Assembly: GCF_001904655.1 (NCBI RefSeq)
Contig: NZ_MRCC01000011.1
Span: 124,001 to 188,000, forward strand
DNA from: Chroogloeocystis siderophila 5.2 s.c.1
GTDB lineage: Bacteria > Cyanobacteriota > Cyanobacteriia > Cyanobacteriales > Chroococcidiopsidaceae
Length of the DNA stretch: 64,000 nt
Direction of reading: 5' to 3'
Shown: positions 55,052-64,000 of the stretch, piece by piece
Layout of the letters: the number at the start of each line of letters is the position of its first letter
Position numbering within the stretch: the stretch's first letter is position 1
The notes under the pieces: model-generated
What the model was told of the DNA's origin: nothing
The model's input: the letters and a program-made list of their open reading frames with translations, nothing else
The model's database searches: none
Translations under genes and position numbers: made by a program

Positions 55052-56062
55052 TTAAAGTTCAAGGTGAACATTGCTTCCTTGCTTGACAGGTGAGACATCT
55101 TTGACAGTTCGCTTTACTGCATCTGTGTCTACCCGCCGCATTCGTAATTGCACCTCTTCGATTAGACGGCGATTTGCTGCCATTAAATCAGCAACTAAAC
55201 CAAACATCCACAATTGAAAGCCAATTAAAATTAAAATTGCAGCCAGAATTAAACTTGGTACGCGCGTGCGTGTAGTAGTTTCAAAAAAGAAGAAAAATAA
55301 CCAACGGAATCCTAATAATACCCCAATACTAAACGGCAAGGTGCCTAAGAACAGAAAGAAGCGTAGCGGTTTGTAGATAATGAAAATGCGCAGGATAGTA
55401 AAAAGCGATCGCACAACGTATCTTGGCGTACTTTTAACTAATCGCGACGGGCGCATCACTGGGTTAGTGTGAATTGGTACCGATGCGATCGCGATTCCTT
55501 TTTGCCCCGCTTGAATAATTGTTTCTAGAGTGTAAGTGTAGTTATTGAATACATTGAGTTGTAATGCAGCTTCGCGGCTAAATGCCCGAAAACCACTCGG
55601 CGCATCAGGAATTTTAGTATTACTCGCGATTCTCACAACCCAACTACCTAATTTTTGCAACAGTTTTTTTGATAGCGAAAATTGCTTGGTTTTCCAAATC
55701 GGTCTAGCGCCAACGACAATTTCGGCTTGGTGTAATAAAATTGGTTGGATGAGCGTAGGAATATCCTCAGCGCAGTATTGATTATCTGCATCGGTATTAA
55801 CGATAATATCCGCCCCAGCCTTAAGACTTGCTTCCAACCCTGCCATAAACGCCTTGGCTAAACCTTGGTTTATTGGAAAACGAACAATGTGATCGACACC
55901 GTAGGCTTTGGCGACTTCAACTGTGCGATCGCGACTGCCATCATCAATTACCAACCATTCAATACAATCAATTCCAGGTAGCGATCGCGGTAATTTGGCT
56001 AGCGTTGTTCCTAAAGTATGTTCCTCGTTATAACAAGGAATTTGAATAATTAGTTTCATCAT
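55052..56062 (-). CDS. DPM1-like family 2 glycosyltransferase
   Basis: A membrane-bound GT2 enzyme that probably makes polyprenyl-phosphate sugar from a nucleotide sugar. The chosen start (Met at 56062 or 56059) gives MKLIIQIPCYNEEHTLGTTL; a frame start at 56113 adds residues unlike the family. Motifs: LVIDDGSRDRTVEVAKAYGV, NQGLAKAFMAGLEASLKAGA, IIVNTDADNQYCAEDIP (the D-x-D), and IPDAPSGFRAFSREAALQLN. Two membrane helices near the end (RFFLFLGTLPFSIGVLLGF, LILAAILILIGFQLWMFGLV) anchor it. It is the first gene of a four- to five-gene module that includes the putative flippase and GT-C enzymes. Wide spacing from the RTX gene suggests its own promoter. Confidence 0.85.
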   Translation of the reverse strand: MMKLIIQIPCYNEEHTLGTTLAKLPRSLPGIDCIEWLVIDDGSRDRTVEVAKAYGVDHIVRFPINQGLAKAFMAGLEASLKAGADIIVNTDADNQYCAEDIPTLIQPILLHQAEIVVGARPIWKTKQFSLSKKLLQKLGSWVVRIASNTKIPDAPSGFRAFSREAALQLNVFNNYTYTLETIIQAGQKGIAIASVPIHTNPVMRPSRLVKSTPRYVVRSLFTILRIFIIYKPLRFFLFLGTLPFSIGVLLGFRWLFFFFFETTTRTRVPSLILAAILILIGFQLWMFGLVADLMAANRRLIEEVQLRMRRVDTDAVKRTVKDVSPVKQGSNVHLEL

Positions 56063-56211
56063 TGTCGATGGCGTGCAGCTTTCCTTGAGTAAAGGCGCAT
56101 AAAACGACTGCACCTACTCGCAGAACTCGGATGGAGCTAAATTGTATAGCAAGCTCCACCTAATGAGTCCTAGAGTTAATAACAATTCAAGGAAATACTT
56201 CCTGAGTGAGT

Positions 56212-57904
56212 TTAGGAAATTGTCTGCGTGATATCAGCGTCTACCAGTAGCGTCGCTGCACCAGATGTGTAGCAATCGTACAAAATCCCATTAAGAGTAG
56301 TTGTACCGCCACTCAACCATCTTTGTCTTGTAGAAGTTACCGCATCACCAGCATTACCGTTAACGATGAGTTGATTTGTTGTATTTGATAAATCCAACAA
56401 GTCTAAACGAGTCAGTTTTAAGCTGTTATTACCAGTACCTGTCAAGTCAATTATCTCGATACCTTGAATTCTGTTATTTGGTAAAGTTGTTAAGTCAACA
56501 AAAACGCCACTACCATCGACAGCTAACGTGTCTGTACTACCACCACCATCAAGGCGTTTAAAGCTAAGAGTATCATTGCCTGCACCCCCGTAAAGCTCGT
56601 CGATACCCTTACCACCAATTAATCTATCATTACCTTGTTTGCTAGTAAGGATATCGTTACCCTCACCACCAATCAAAGTATCATTACCTGCTAGTCCTAT
56701 GAGTGTGTCGTTACCTGCTTTTCCATCAAGGACGTTGTTAAGGCTGTTACCGGTAAGCGTATTGTTGACACTGTTACCATTGCCTATTGTTGCATCATGC
56801 GTCAGAACTAGGTTTTCAAAGTTATTGAACAGCGTGTAATCATAGGAAGCGTAGACAGTATCTATGCCCGCGTTTGCCTCCTCCGTAATACCTACTGTAA
56901 TCACAACATCATACGGTACTCCGTTAAAAGGGTCGTAGGCTGTAACAATTTCTCGACCAACAAAATAAGTATCGTCGCCAACACCTCCTACATTACCACT
57001 CTGTAAAGCACCAGATAATGTATCGTTACCACTACCACCATACGCAACGCAACCAATAGCAGGGTATAAAACATCATCACCACTACCCCCATACAAAGTG
57101 TCTTCATCTTGAGAGTAGTAGTTACCATTAAACAATCGACTATAACTAGATGAGTAAAGAGTGTCGTTGCCATCACCGCCATATAGAATATCTTCTCCAA
57201 GGGACGTTGGGATATCATTACCAACGTTGATAATGTCGTTGCCCCCACCACCGATTAGAGTATTGCTATTAGAGTTACCTGTAATAGTGTTGTTCAGATT
57301 GTTACCTATTGCTGTAGTGGCGCGATTCCCGCGTAAGATTAAGTTTTCTACGTTTGCGGTTAATTGGTAGTTGGTATAGGCAATAACGGTATCTATTCCT
57401 GCATTAGCTGCTTCAATAATTTCATCATCAAATTGATCGCCTACGATATATGTATCGTAACCATCGCCACCATACAGAAAATCTGAAGTGGAATCACCTA
57501 GGTAATAGTTGTATTCCACATATGTAGTGCCAGCATTGAGCGTGTCATTTCCATCACCACCATACAAAATATCGCTACCATCATTGCCACCTAAACCATC
57601 ATTTCCAACTCCACCATACATAACGTCATTACCATCACCACCACTCAAACCATCGTTGCCTATTCCTCCATCAAGTGTGTCGTTGCCACGTGGTACAAAA
57701 ATATCAGGGTTATCTTTCGCTTCGCCAAACAGATTATCGTTACCACTACCTCCTGCTAAATAGTCATCGCCTATTCCACCATTAAGCGTGTCATTCCCAC
57801 CCAATCCTAAAAGACTATCATTGCCTGCAAACCCAAAGATTGAATCTGCAAACTGAGTACTAGTAAGTGTATCGTTAGCAGATGTGCCATTATATAGTTG
57901 CCAT
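56212..57904 (-). pseudogene. RTX calcium-binding repeat protein with frameshift at its start
   Basis: A long acidic protein made of RTX nonapeptide repeats (GGxGxDxLx), e.g. GGSGNDNLFG and GGEGNDILTS. Between them lie NVENLILRGNRATTAIGNNL-type stretches, and a final non-repeat domain reads GGTTTLNGILYDC and LLVDADITQT. The frame is open from 57804 (TTG). Upstream it stays open without ATG, GTG or TTG to a stop, but ATG 57904 starts MATI followed at once by a stop. One extra TA there would give MATIYNGTSANDTLTS, the usual start of this family. The gene therefore seems broken by loss of one TA unit of a short (TA)n run. Type I secretion is expected. Alternatively a shorter protein starts at TTG 57804. 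Confidence 0.75.
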
Positions 57905-58174
57905 AACTTTTCTGCCTGAATGTTAAGTAGAAATATGGTTTAATCTTGACAAAAATTTCCTATTGTCTATCTACAACTTCTGTAGAGAAGTAGAAGCTAT
58001 TGATGTTAAGCTAAAGGGATTTTTGCCTCAAAGTTGATACTTTGAGATTAAGGTGTTAGGGACTATTTAAAATATAAACTTTCTGTAATGAAAATGATAA
58101 ATTATGAGCTAAATTAAAGATTTAGCAAAAAACGGGCGAAATTTAAATTATTTGAAGGTATGTAGCAGAAAAAG

Positions 58175-58648
58175 CTAAACATCCGCAGGATTGAGCCGCA
58201 TCATTGCCCAGGTTGTATAAGTACCAATCGGACTCCAAAGGAGATAAGGTACCAGTAAAAGTGCTGCCCAACCAGAAATTGGCAATACAGTGAAAGTTAA
58301 TAAAAAACCGATAATTGCACCAGTACCACCAATAATTGCGCCCACCTTGAGGCTGCGTGTTTTAAACATTACTGGAGTGTACGCAATCGTAACTATTTCT
58401 AGTAATAAATAGAAGCCCATTAGTAACCAAGTAAAGTTTGTACCTGGATTGCTTTCCCAAACAATGTATGCTGACCAAGCACCGCAAATAAAAATAATTG
58501 TCCAAATAATGGGAATTAATGGCTCAAATGTCAACCAGCCAGGACGACGCAAGCGTCTAAACCACTGGCGATCGCCTCGCGTTATCAAGTTCGCACCCAG
58601 CGCAACAAGGAAAGCAACAGCCCCAATTACCATCCAAGACCTAATCAT
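58175..58648 (-). CDS. TspO/MBR-family membrane protein
   Basis: A 157-residue, five-helix membrane protein of the translocator (TspO/peripheral benzodiazepine receptor) family. Seen: RRLRRPGWLTFEPLIPIIWT for the conserved P-W and P-x-x-W segments after helix 1, CGAWSAYIVWES, and LLVPYLLWSPIGTYTTWAMM with the C-terminal family pattern (P-Y-x-x-W, then R-L-N). Family members bind tetrapyrroles and are involved in stress or pigment regulation in cyanobacteria and proteobacteria. The start is ATG at 58648. The gene stands alone. Confidence 0.85.
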   Translation of the reverse strand: MIRSWMVIGAVAFLVALGANLITRGDRQWFRRLRRPGWLTFEPLIPIIWTIIFICGAWSAYIVWESNPGTNFTWLLMGFYLLLEIVTIAYTPVMFKTRSLKVGAIIGGTGAIIGFLLTFTVLPISGWAALLLVPYLLWSPIGTYTTWAMMRLNPADV

Positions 58649-59224
58649 GTGCTGCCCTCGCTCCTCTACGCTGCATCACTATTATCTAGCGATTGTGCCA
58701 CCTGACGTACAGAATTATTTGTTAAGGCAGGTTGCGTTTACGTAGTACATTAGTATAAGACTTTTGACACCAGGACCGCCGAAAAATTAGCAGCTAAACA
58801 ACCTGAGCTAGGTGTCAACCGAATTCTTTTTGGTAATGCTTTGCAAGTGTACCACCAATGACATCGAGTTTACGTAACATTTGTTTAAACACTTGTTTCA
58901 CAGAGTTCTCGGTAATCCATAGCATTGCACTAATTTCAACCGTTTAATGCTAGTTCACTAAAAAGCACAGGAGAAGCTTTGGTGCGAAAGGTGCAAGATT
59001 TTGGCAAACAACTCATCGAAACATTTTTTACCGTAAAGCAAACAGCTATACAACTGAGTGCGAATACTTAGTTAGCATGGGTAGAGTGGGTAACTACTGA
59101 CTCTACTCGGCGATCGCCCTGTTCAATTTCCGTATTTTCATAGTGTTGCTTTTTAATTTATCTATGGCATTCTGAGGTACAGAAATATTTTTTATAATGC
59201 AATCAAATTACTATATTTTTTTCG
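58649..59224. other. Gene-poor region with decayed sequence
   Basis: About 575 bases. The minus strand holds the LuxR-like fragment at 58815-58943. On the plus strand a short open stretch runs to 59071, with CAGGAGA and TTG/GTG at 58979-58984 as a possible start of a 29-30-residue peptide. This has no family support. Nothing else is recognised; the region just before 59224 is T-rich. Confidence 0.45.
58815..58943 (-). pseudogene. Remnant of a LuxR-type helix-turn-helix regulator
   Basis: Forty-two codons on the minus strand after a stop read EISAMLWITENSVKQVFKQM, then LRKLDVIGGTLAKHYQKEF. This is the recognition-helix part of a LuxR/GerE DNA-binding domain (EIA-x-x-L-x-I-S-x-x-T-V-K pattern). 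The preceding part of the domain continues only in another frame (SELALNG), so the gene is decayed. No sensor domain is present. Confidence 0.5.
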
Positions 59225-59539
59225 ATGCAATCTTATATATTGTGTTACCAATCTATTCTTGAGCGAAGAATTAAATTTCTGGTATCATACTGGAGTGGAA
59301 AATTTAAGGATGCTATACCTTGGAAGTTAGTTAAACATCTAAGCTTTTCTGCATGGAAGCGAATAGCTGTTTATTTGGCACTAGACTACATTGTTCTCCC
59401 TGCTGATCCATTGCACAAATTGCTTCCTAACAGTGTATTTACAGATACATTATCTTCTGCTTTTACCGTTATTTTATCTATCGCAATTTATATTGTCCCT
59501 GAGTTGAAAGCTGTTGGCAAAAACAATATTCAAGGATAG
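59225..59539 (+). CDS. Small hypothetical protein
   Basis: A 104-residue open frame from ATG 59225 with no clear Shine-Dalgarno. It has moderate hydrophobicity and a C-terminal helix (FTVILSIAIYIVPELKAVGK) that could span the membrane. The first half is basic and aromatic (IKFLVSYWSGKFKDAIPWKL). No family is recognised, and the local composition is AT-rich like the surrounding gene-poor region. It could be a real small membrane protein or chance coding. Confidence 0.35.
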   Translation: MQSYILCYQSILERRIKFLVSYWSGKFKDAIPWKLVKHLSFSAWKRIAVYLALDYIVLPADPLHKLLPNSVFTDTLSSAFTVILSIAIYIVPELKAVGKNNIQG

Positions 59540-59600
59540 GGGCTTAACCTTTTATTGTTCAATAGATTAGAATCGGGTGAGCATTACCCACCCAAATAAA

Positions 59601-60860
59601 TTAACTAAAGATACTGCCAAAGAATTCAACCGCTTCTTGTAATGCGGTAATAAAAATATCAATTTCCGCACGCGTATTGTAAAAAGATAAGCTTGCGCGT
59701 GCGGTAGACTGGACACTGAGATGACGATGTAGCGGTTGAGTGCAATGATGTCCGGCTCGAATTGCCACACCAGCTTGGTCTAAAATAGTCGATAGATCGT
59801 GTGGGTGAACCTCACCCGCAGTAAATGCAGCGAGTGCCGCCCTACCTAAACCTGCTACTTTGGGTTTAGGACCATAAGTGTGAATTTCGGGAATTTGTCC
59901 GAGTTGTTCCCACAAGTAAGCTGTTAACTCAGCTTCGTACGCATAAATGTTTTCCATACCAATCGCACTTAGATAGTCTACTGCTGCACCCAGCGCGATC
60001 GCTTCGGCAATTGCTGGAGTTCCTGCTTCAAACTTATTTGGTAGATCTGCGTAAGTAGCATGGTCTAAAAAGACATCCGCAATCATTTCACCACCACCTA
60101 AAAATGGCGGCATTGAGCGGAGTAAATCTAGTTTCCCATAAAGGAATCCGATACCGGTCGGCGCGCACATTTTATGTCCAGAAGCAACGAGCCAATCGCA
60201 GTCGATCTGCTGCACGTCAATTGGCATATGCGGTATGCTTTGGCAAGCATCAATTAATACTTTGACACCGTGTTGATGCGCGATCGCTGTAATTTCTTTA
60301 ACTGGATTGATACAGCCTAACGTATTGGAGACATGAACTGTCGCGACGAGTTTAGTTTTTTCACAGATCAGTGATTTGAAGTGTTCTAAATCAAATTCTT
60401 CGTCGGGTGTAAGTTCAACAAATTTAAGTACTGCGCCGCTGCGTTGTGCAAGTAATTGCCAAGGAATTAAGTTGCTGTGGTGTTCCATCACGGAGAGAAT
60501 AATTTCGTCTCCTGGTTGTAGAGTGCTTCCCCAGCTATAGGCGACTAAGTTAATTGCTTCCGAGGCGTTACGCGTGAAGACAATTTCTTGGCGCGAGGCG
60601 GCGTTGACAAAAGCTGCGACTTTATCGCGGGCGGCTTCGTAAGCATCGGTGGCTTTCGCGCTGAGGGTATGTACTCCACGATGTACGTTGGAATTGTACT
60701 GCTCGTAGTATTCGCGGAGTGTGTTGAGGACGAGGAGTGGTTTTTGCGATGTCGCGGCGTTGTCTAGGTAAACTAGGGGCTTGCCGTTGACTTCTTGGTG
60801 GAGGATGGGAAAGTCGTTACGGACGCGGTCGGCGAGGGTTTTTTCTCTGGTGAGTGTCAT
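59601..60860 (-). CDS. sufS: Cysteine desulfurase SufS
   Basis: SufS removes sulphur from cysteine to supply persulphide for Fe-S assembly in the cytoplasm. From ATG 60860 the protein is about 419 residues and shows [29 protein letters not shown], the PLP Lys at ~230 in [18 protein letters not shown], and the catalytic loop [12 protein letters not shown] near residue 371 with the Cys that takes up sulphur. A frame start at 60902 would add [10 protein letters not shown], which is encoded by a dispersed repeat and is not conserved, so 60860 is preferred. It follows sufD by 53 bases in the cyanobacterial sufBCDS order. Confidence 0.94.
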   Translation of the reverse strand: MTLTREKTLADRVRNDFPILHQEVNGKPLVYLDNAATSQKPLLVLNTLREYYEQYNSNVHRGVHTLSAKATDAYEAARDKVAAFVNAASRQEIVFTRNASEAINLVAYSWGSTLQPGDEIILSVMEHHSNLIPWQLLAQRSGAVLKFVELTPDEEFDLEHFKSLICEKTKLVATVHVSNTLGCINPVKEITAIAHQHGVKVLIDACQSIPHMPIDVQQIDCDWLVASGHKMCAPTGIGFLYGKLDLLRSMPPFLGGGEMIADVFLDHATYADLPNKFEAGTPAIAEAIALGAAVDYLSAIGMENIYAYEAELTAYLWEQLGQIPEIHTYGPKPKVAGLGRAALAAFTAGEVHPHDLSTILDQAGVAIRAGHHCTQPLHRHLSVQSTARASLSFYNTRAEIDIFITALQEAVEFFGSIFS

Positions 60861-60880
60861 GGTTGGAAGGAGGTGATGGA

Positions 60881-60907
60881 ACCACAAAGGCACAAAGGGC
60901 ACGAAGG
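60881..60907. repeat. Purine-rich A/C repeat between sufD and sufS
   Basis: The 27-base stretch has three related units (ACCACAAAGG, CACAAAGGG, CACGAAGG). A related CTCTGTGCCCTCAGTGTC motif occurs near 1685, upstream of another gene. This is likely a dispersed short cyanobacterial repeat; it also falls exactly where a spurious N-terminal extension of sufS would be read. Confidence 0.5.
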
Positions 60908-60913
60908 ATTTTG

Positions 60914-62296
60914 TTAGCGATTGATGGTTTTGGTTAGGGTTTGTTGCAGGGAGAAAACAGGGATTTGGTTGATGATTTCGGCGGCGAAGGCGTTGATGAG
61001 GAGGTTGCGGGCTTCGTTGGCGTTGAGTCCTCGGCTTTGCAGGTAGAAGACTTCTTCGTCATCGAGTTGACTCACGGTTGCGCCGTGGGCGCATTTAACG
61101 TTATCAGCGGTAATTTCGAGTTGGGGTTTGGTGTCTACTCTGGCTTTGGGTGAGAGGAGTAAATTGCGGTTGAGTTGGGCGGCGTCGGTTTGTTGTGCGG
61201 GTTTAGGTACGAATATTTTACCGTTGAAGACGGCATGGGCGCGATCGCCAACGATACATTTATGCAGTTGGTGACTTGTACCGTAGGGATGATTGAGTGC
61301 GAGGTTGCTGTGCGTATCGGTGAGTTGATTTCCAGTAATTTTAGTTAAACCGTTGAGCGTAGTTTGAGTTTGTTCGCCTGTTTGGAAAATGTCTAAGTTA
61401 TGGCGTGACAGTCTTGCGCCTAAATTAATTGCGTTACAGGTGTAGCGGCTATCGCGTGCTTGGGCGATCGCAGTTTTACCAATATGAAATGCTTCTGGGC
61501 TATCGCGCTCGATTCTTGTATGGTTGACTTGCGCGTTTTCTTCGAGCCAAATTTCGGTTACAGCGTTGGTAAAGTAAACAGGTTCGCCAACTTCGGCTTC
61601 ACTTTCTTCCGCTTCTAAATTTGTCATTTGATTGAAATAATCTTCAATTAGCGTGACGCTACTACCTGCTTCGGCGACGACAAGACAACGCGGTTGAGTA
61701 ATGATGGGTGTGACACTTGCAGTCGAGATGAATAAAAGATGTATTGGTGTTTCTATAACAACATTTTTAGGTACCCATACGACAGCAACATCCGCGATCG
61801 CCGCTGTGTTGAGTGCGGTAAAAACTTCTTCTGTCCCTGGAATTTGCGCTAAGTAGTTTTCTAACCGCGAACGATACGCTGGTGGTAGGCGATCAAGGTT
61901 ACTCGCGACAACGTCATCGGGTAGAACAACAGCTGATAACTCAGGTGCATAAATACCGTTGACAAATACTAAGCGACTGCGATCGGCTTCTGGTAACAGC
62001 AGCGGTTTAAATGCAGCTAAATCAGGTACTACCGACGGCGCTGCTTGAAACTTAACTTGCTTTAGCGGTGAAACATCTGTAAATCGCCACTCTTCATCGC
62101 GAGTTGTTGGGAATTTCGACTGATGAACAATTGCTGTGGCGCGATCGCGGATTGCTTGTAGCCAAGATTCTGATTCTTGAGTGGCGATTGCTTGTGTTTG
62201 AGCTTGGCTTAACAACTCACTTAAGATTCCCGTATCAACATTATTAGAAGACACAACGCCAACTTCATTCAGGTTAGGAGTGACTTGAATACTCAT
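60914..62296 (-). CDS. sufD: Fe-S assembly scaffold SufD
   Basis: SufD pairs with SufB in the SufBC2D complex that builds Fe-S clusters. The 460-residue protein shows the conserved C-terminal beta-helix region: [59 protein letters not shown], and [20 protein letters not shown] with the conserved Cys-Ala-His, then [20 protein letters not shown]. The N-terminal ~150 residues are the variable helical domain, [15 protein letters not shown] being the conserved opening. The start ATG (62296) overlaps the stop of sufC by 4 bases, so the two are translationally coupled. Confidence 0.95.
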   Translation of the reverse strand: MSIQVTPNLNEVGVVSSNNVDTGILSELLSQAQTQAIATQESESWLQAIRDRATAIVHQSKFPTTRDEEWRFTDVSPLKQVKFQAAPSVVPDLAAFKPLLLPEADRSRLVFVNGIYAPELSAVVLPDDVVASNLDRLPPAYRSRLENYLAQIPGTEEVFTALNTAAIADVAVVWVPKNVVIETPIHLLFISTASVTPIITQPRCLVVAEAGSSVTLIEDYFNQMTNLEAEESEAEVGEPVYFTNAVTEIWLEENAQVNHTRIERDSPEAFHIGKTAIAQARDSRYTCNAINLGARLSRHNLDIFQTGEQTQTTLNGLTKITGNQLTDTHSNLALNHPYGTSHQLHKCIVGDRAHAVFNGKIFVPKPAQQTDAAQLNRNLLLSPKARVDTKPQLEITADNVKCAHGATVSQLDDEEVFYLQSRGLNANEARNLLINAFAAEIINQIPVFSLQQTLTKTINR

Positions 62297-63084
62297 CTTG
62301 CTCCCACCTCAGATGCATTCTCTTCTAGCACCCAATCGTAGCCACGCGACTCTAATTTGAGTGCCAATTCTTTACCACCACTCATTACAACTCGACCACC
62401 TGCCATCACGTGTACAAAGTCTGGCACGATGTAATTGAGTAACCGCTGATAGTGGGTAATTAAGAGGATGGCATTATCGGGAGTTGCTAATTGATTTACC
62501 CCGTTCGCGACAATTTTGAGCGCGTCAATATCTAGTCCTGAGTCGGTTTCGTCCAAAATCGCCAGTTTGGGTTCAAGAAGTGCCATTTGGAGAATTTCGT
62601 TCCGCTTCTTCTCGCCACCCGAAAAACCTTCGTTGACACTACGGTCAAGAAAAGTTGCATTCATCTTAACAATGTCTAACTTTTCCTGTATCAATTCATC
62701 AAAATCAAAAGCGTCTAATTCTTCTAAACCCTGTGCTTTACGGCGCGAGTTGTAAGCAACCCGCAGAAAATCCAAGTTCGTCACCCCAGGAATTTCTAAA
62801 GGATATTGAAATGCCAGAAAGACACCACTTTGGGCGCGTTTTTCTGGTTCCATTTCTAACAAGTTTTTTCCCTGGAAGAACACTTCACCGCCAGTCACTT
62901 CGTATGCTGGATGTCCTGCTAACACTTTGGAAAATGTGCTTTTTCCAGAACCATTAGGTCCCATAATGGCATGGATTTCACCTGCTTTAATTTCCAGGTT
63001 GACACCTTTAAGAATTGGGTTTCCGTCAACTTCTGCTGTCAAATCCCGCACCGACAGCACAATTTCACTATTTTCTACAATCAT
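62293..63084 (-). CDS. sufC: Fe-S assembly ATPase SufC
   Basis: The ABC-type ATPase of the SufBC2D complex, 263 residues, cytoplasmic. Walker [13 protein letters not shown] is at residues 42-53, the Q-loop is in [20 protein letters not shown], the signature reads [20 protein letters not shown], Walker [17 protein letters not shown] and the H-loop [13 protein letters not shown]. The EKKRNEI signature is specific to SufC. It lies 57 bases after sufB and overlaps sufD. Regulation in cyanobacteria is normally by the repressor SufR, whose gene would be upstream of sufB outside the window. Confidence 0.97.
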   Translation of the reverse strand: MIVENSEIVLSVRDLTAEVDGNPILKGVNLEIKAGEIHAIMGPNGSGKSTFSKVLAGHPAYEVTGGEVFFQGKNLLEMEPEKRAQSGVFLAFQYPLEIPGVTNLDFLRVAYNSRRKAQGLEELDAFDFDELIQEKLDIVKMNATFLDRSVNEGFSGGEKKRNEILQMALLEPKLAILDETDSGLDIDALKIVANGVNQLATPDNAILLITHYQRLLNYIVPDFVHVMAGGRVVMSGGKELALKLESRGYDWVLEENASEVGAR

Positions 63085-63141
63085 GTTTCTTTCTTTAGCG
63101 TCATTTATTTTAGCAGGACAGGCAAGATGCCTATCCCCGCG

Positions 63142-64000
63142 TTAGCCTACACTACCTTCAAGCTTCAAACTCAACAAGCGATCTGCTTCTACCGCAAATT
63201 CCATCGGTAACTGATTGAAGACATCTTTACAGAAACCGCTGATCATCATCGAGACAGCATCTTCAGCCGAAATACCGCGCTGCGTAAAATAAAATAGCTG
63301 TTCTTCACCAATCTTAGAAGTAGAAGCTTCGTGTTCTACTTTTGCAGTGTTGTTTTGCACTTGAATGTAAGGGAAAGTATTTGCATGAGCATTATCCCCA
63401 ATCAGCATTGAGTCGCACTGCGAATAATTTCTTGCGCCTTTCGCGTTCGGGCTGACTTTGACTAAACCACGATAGCTATTCGAGGAACGTCCCGCAGAAA
63501 TTCCTTTAGAAACAATCGTGCTACGCGTATTTTTGCCGACGTGTACCATCTTTGTTCCCGTATCAGCTTGCTGCATATTATTAGTTAGTGCAACTGAGTA
63601 AAACTCGCCTACCGAGTTATCGCCGACTAATACACAGCTAGGATATTTCCAAGTAATTGCGGAACCTGTTTCAACTTGCGTCCAGGAAATCTTAGAGTTG
63701 ACTCCTTGACACAAACCGCGCTTCGTTACGAAGTTGTAGATTCCACCCTTACCATTTTCATCTCCAGCGTACCAATTTTGTACAGTAGAGTATTTAATTT
63801 CTGCGTTGTCTAAGGCGACTAATTCGACGACTGCTGCGTGTAGTTGGTTCGTATCGTACATCGGCGCAGTACAGCCTTCGAGGTAAGAAACGTAGCTACC
63901 TTCTTCAGCAACGATCAGCGTTCGTTCAAATTGTCCCGTATCGCCACTATTAATGCGGAAGTAGGTCGATAGTTCCATTGGACATTTAATGTTTTTAGGA
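63142..64000 (-). CDS. sufB: Fe-S assembly scaffold SufB, 3' part
   Basis: The C-terminal ~285 residues of SufB, which is usually about 480; the 5' end lies beyond base 64000 (the frame is open to the edge with [20 protein letters not shown]). Seen: [100 protein letters not shown], and near the end [20 protein letters not shown] with the conserved Glu and acidic residues. The conserved Cys in GLCQG is a known scaffold residue. SufB is the first gene of the sufBCDS operon. Confidence 0.97.
   Translation of the reverse strand, partial: PKNIKCPMELSTYFRINSGDTGQFERTLIVAEEGSYVSYLEGCTAPMYDTNQLHAAVVELVALDNAEIKYSTVQNWYAGDENGKGGIYNFVTKRGLCQGVNSKISWTQVETGSAITWKYPSCVLVGDNSVGEFYSVALTNNMQQADTGTKMVHVGKNTRSTIVSKGISAGRSSNSYRGLVKVSPNAKGARNYSQCDSMLIGDNAHANTFPYIQVQNNTAKVEHEASTSKIGEEQLFYFTQRGISAEDAVSMMISGFCKDVFNQLPMEFAVEADRLLSLKLEGSVG

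Noticed and set aside
56376-57763. Plus-strand open frames opposite the second RTX gene
   Set aside because: They are mirror readings of Gly-Asn-Asp repeats and have no start signals or family motifs.
1-64000. CRISPR arrays, tRNA or rRNA genes
   Set aside because: I saw no regular direct-repeat/spacer pattern and no cloverleaf-like or ribosomal sequence while reading; short tRNAs in AT-rich gaps were looked for without success.

Overview
The window is chromosomal DNA of a cyanobacterium. Evidence: the palindrome GCGATCGC (HIP1) recurs inside and between genes, the sufBCDS order is the cyanobacterial one, and many conserved hypotheticals look cyanobacterial. A Chroococcidiopsis- or Gloeocapsopsis-like organism would fit, but I cannot fix the genus. 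I see no tRNA, rRNA or CRISPR array.

Layout. 0-9.5 kb: the 3' end of purU, a catalase-related protein, a large RTX-tailed extracellular nuclease, decayed fragments of a PQQ-type sugar dehydrogenase and a transporter, then a small group with a holin-like membrane protein, a ferric-reductase-like flavocytochrome and a 46-residue membrane peptide. 10-35 kb: an exopolysaccharide locus. It holds a UDP-sugar 4,6-dehydratase fused to an EAL domain, a DUF4832-type secreted protein, a MurJ/MviN-type flippase, four GT4 glycosyltransferases, an O-antigen-polymerase-like protein, two FemAB/GNAT-like proteins, a methyltransferase, a PglC-like sugar transferase, a DegT-type aminotransferase, a Wzc-type chain-length regulator/tyrosine kinase, and two GT-C-like membrane proteins. 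35.6-43.7 kb: an ABC importer operon whose permease has an in-frame stop, joined to an oxalyl-CoA-synthetase-like ligase and a ketopantoate-reductase-like enzyme, facing a gamma-glutamyltransferase. 43.7-47.8 kb: an EcsC-like protein, a secreted hypothetical and a GH57 branching enzyme. 47.8-49 kb: an ISKra4-like insertion sequence with 9-bp target duplication. 48.9-56.1 kb: a second glycan module with a DPM1-like GT2, an alpha/alpha-toroid-like protein, a flippase-like integral membrane protein and two GT-C proteins. One of the GT-C proteins is a paralogue of a protein at 31.9 kb and is fused at its C-terminus to IS sequence. 56.2-59.5 kb: an RTX protein with a frameshift at its start, TspO and decayed sequence. 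59.6-64 kb: sufS, sufD, sufC and the 3' part of sufB.

How the genes work together. The 10-35 kb genes plausibly make, flip, polymerise and control the length of a polysaccharide that starts with a 4-amino-6-deoxy sugar. The 49-56 kb genes plausibly make a polyprenyl-phosphate sugar, move it across the membrane and transfer it to an unknown acceptor. Features that most deserve checking are the dehydratase-EAL fusion with a degenerate EAL site, the paralogous QDDARQH membrane family, the IS with a U-UUU-UUA slippery site that has rewritten a neighbour's C-terminus, and several single-lesion genes (permease stop, RTX TA-repeat frameshift).
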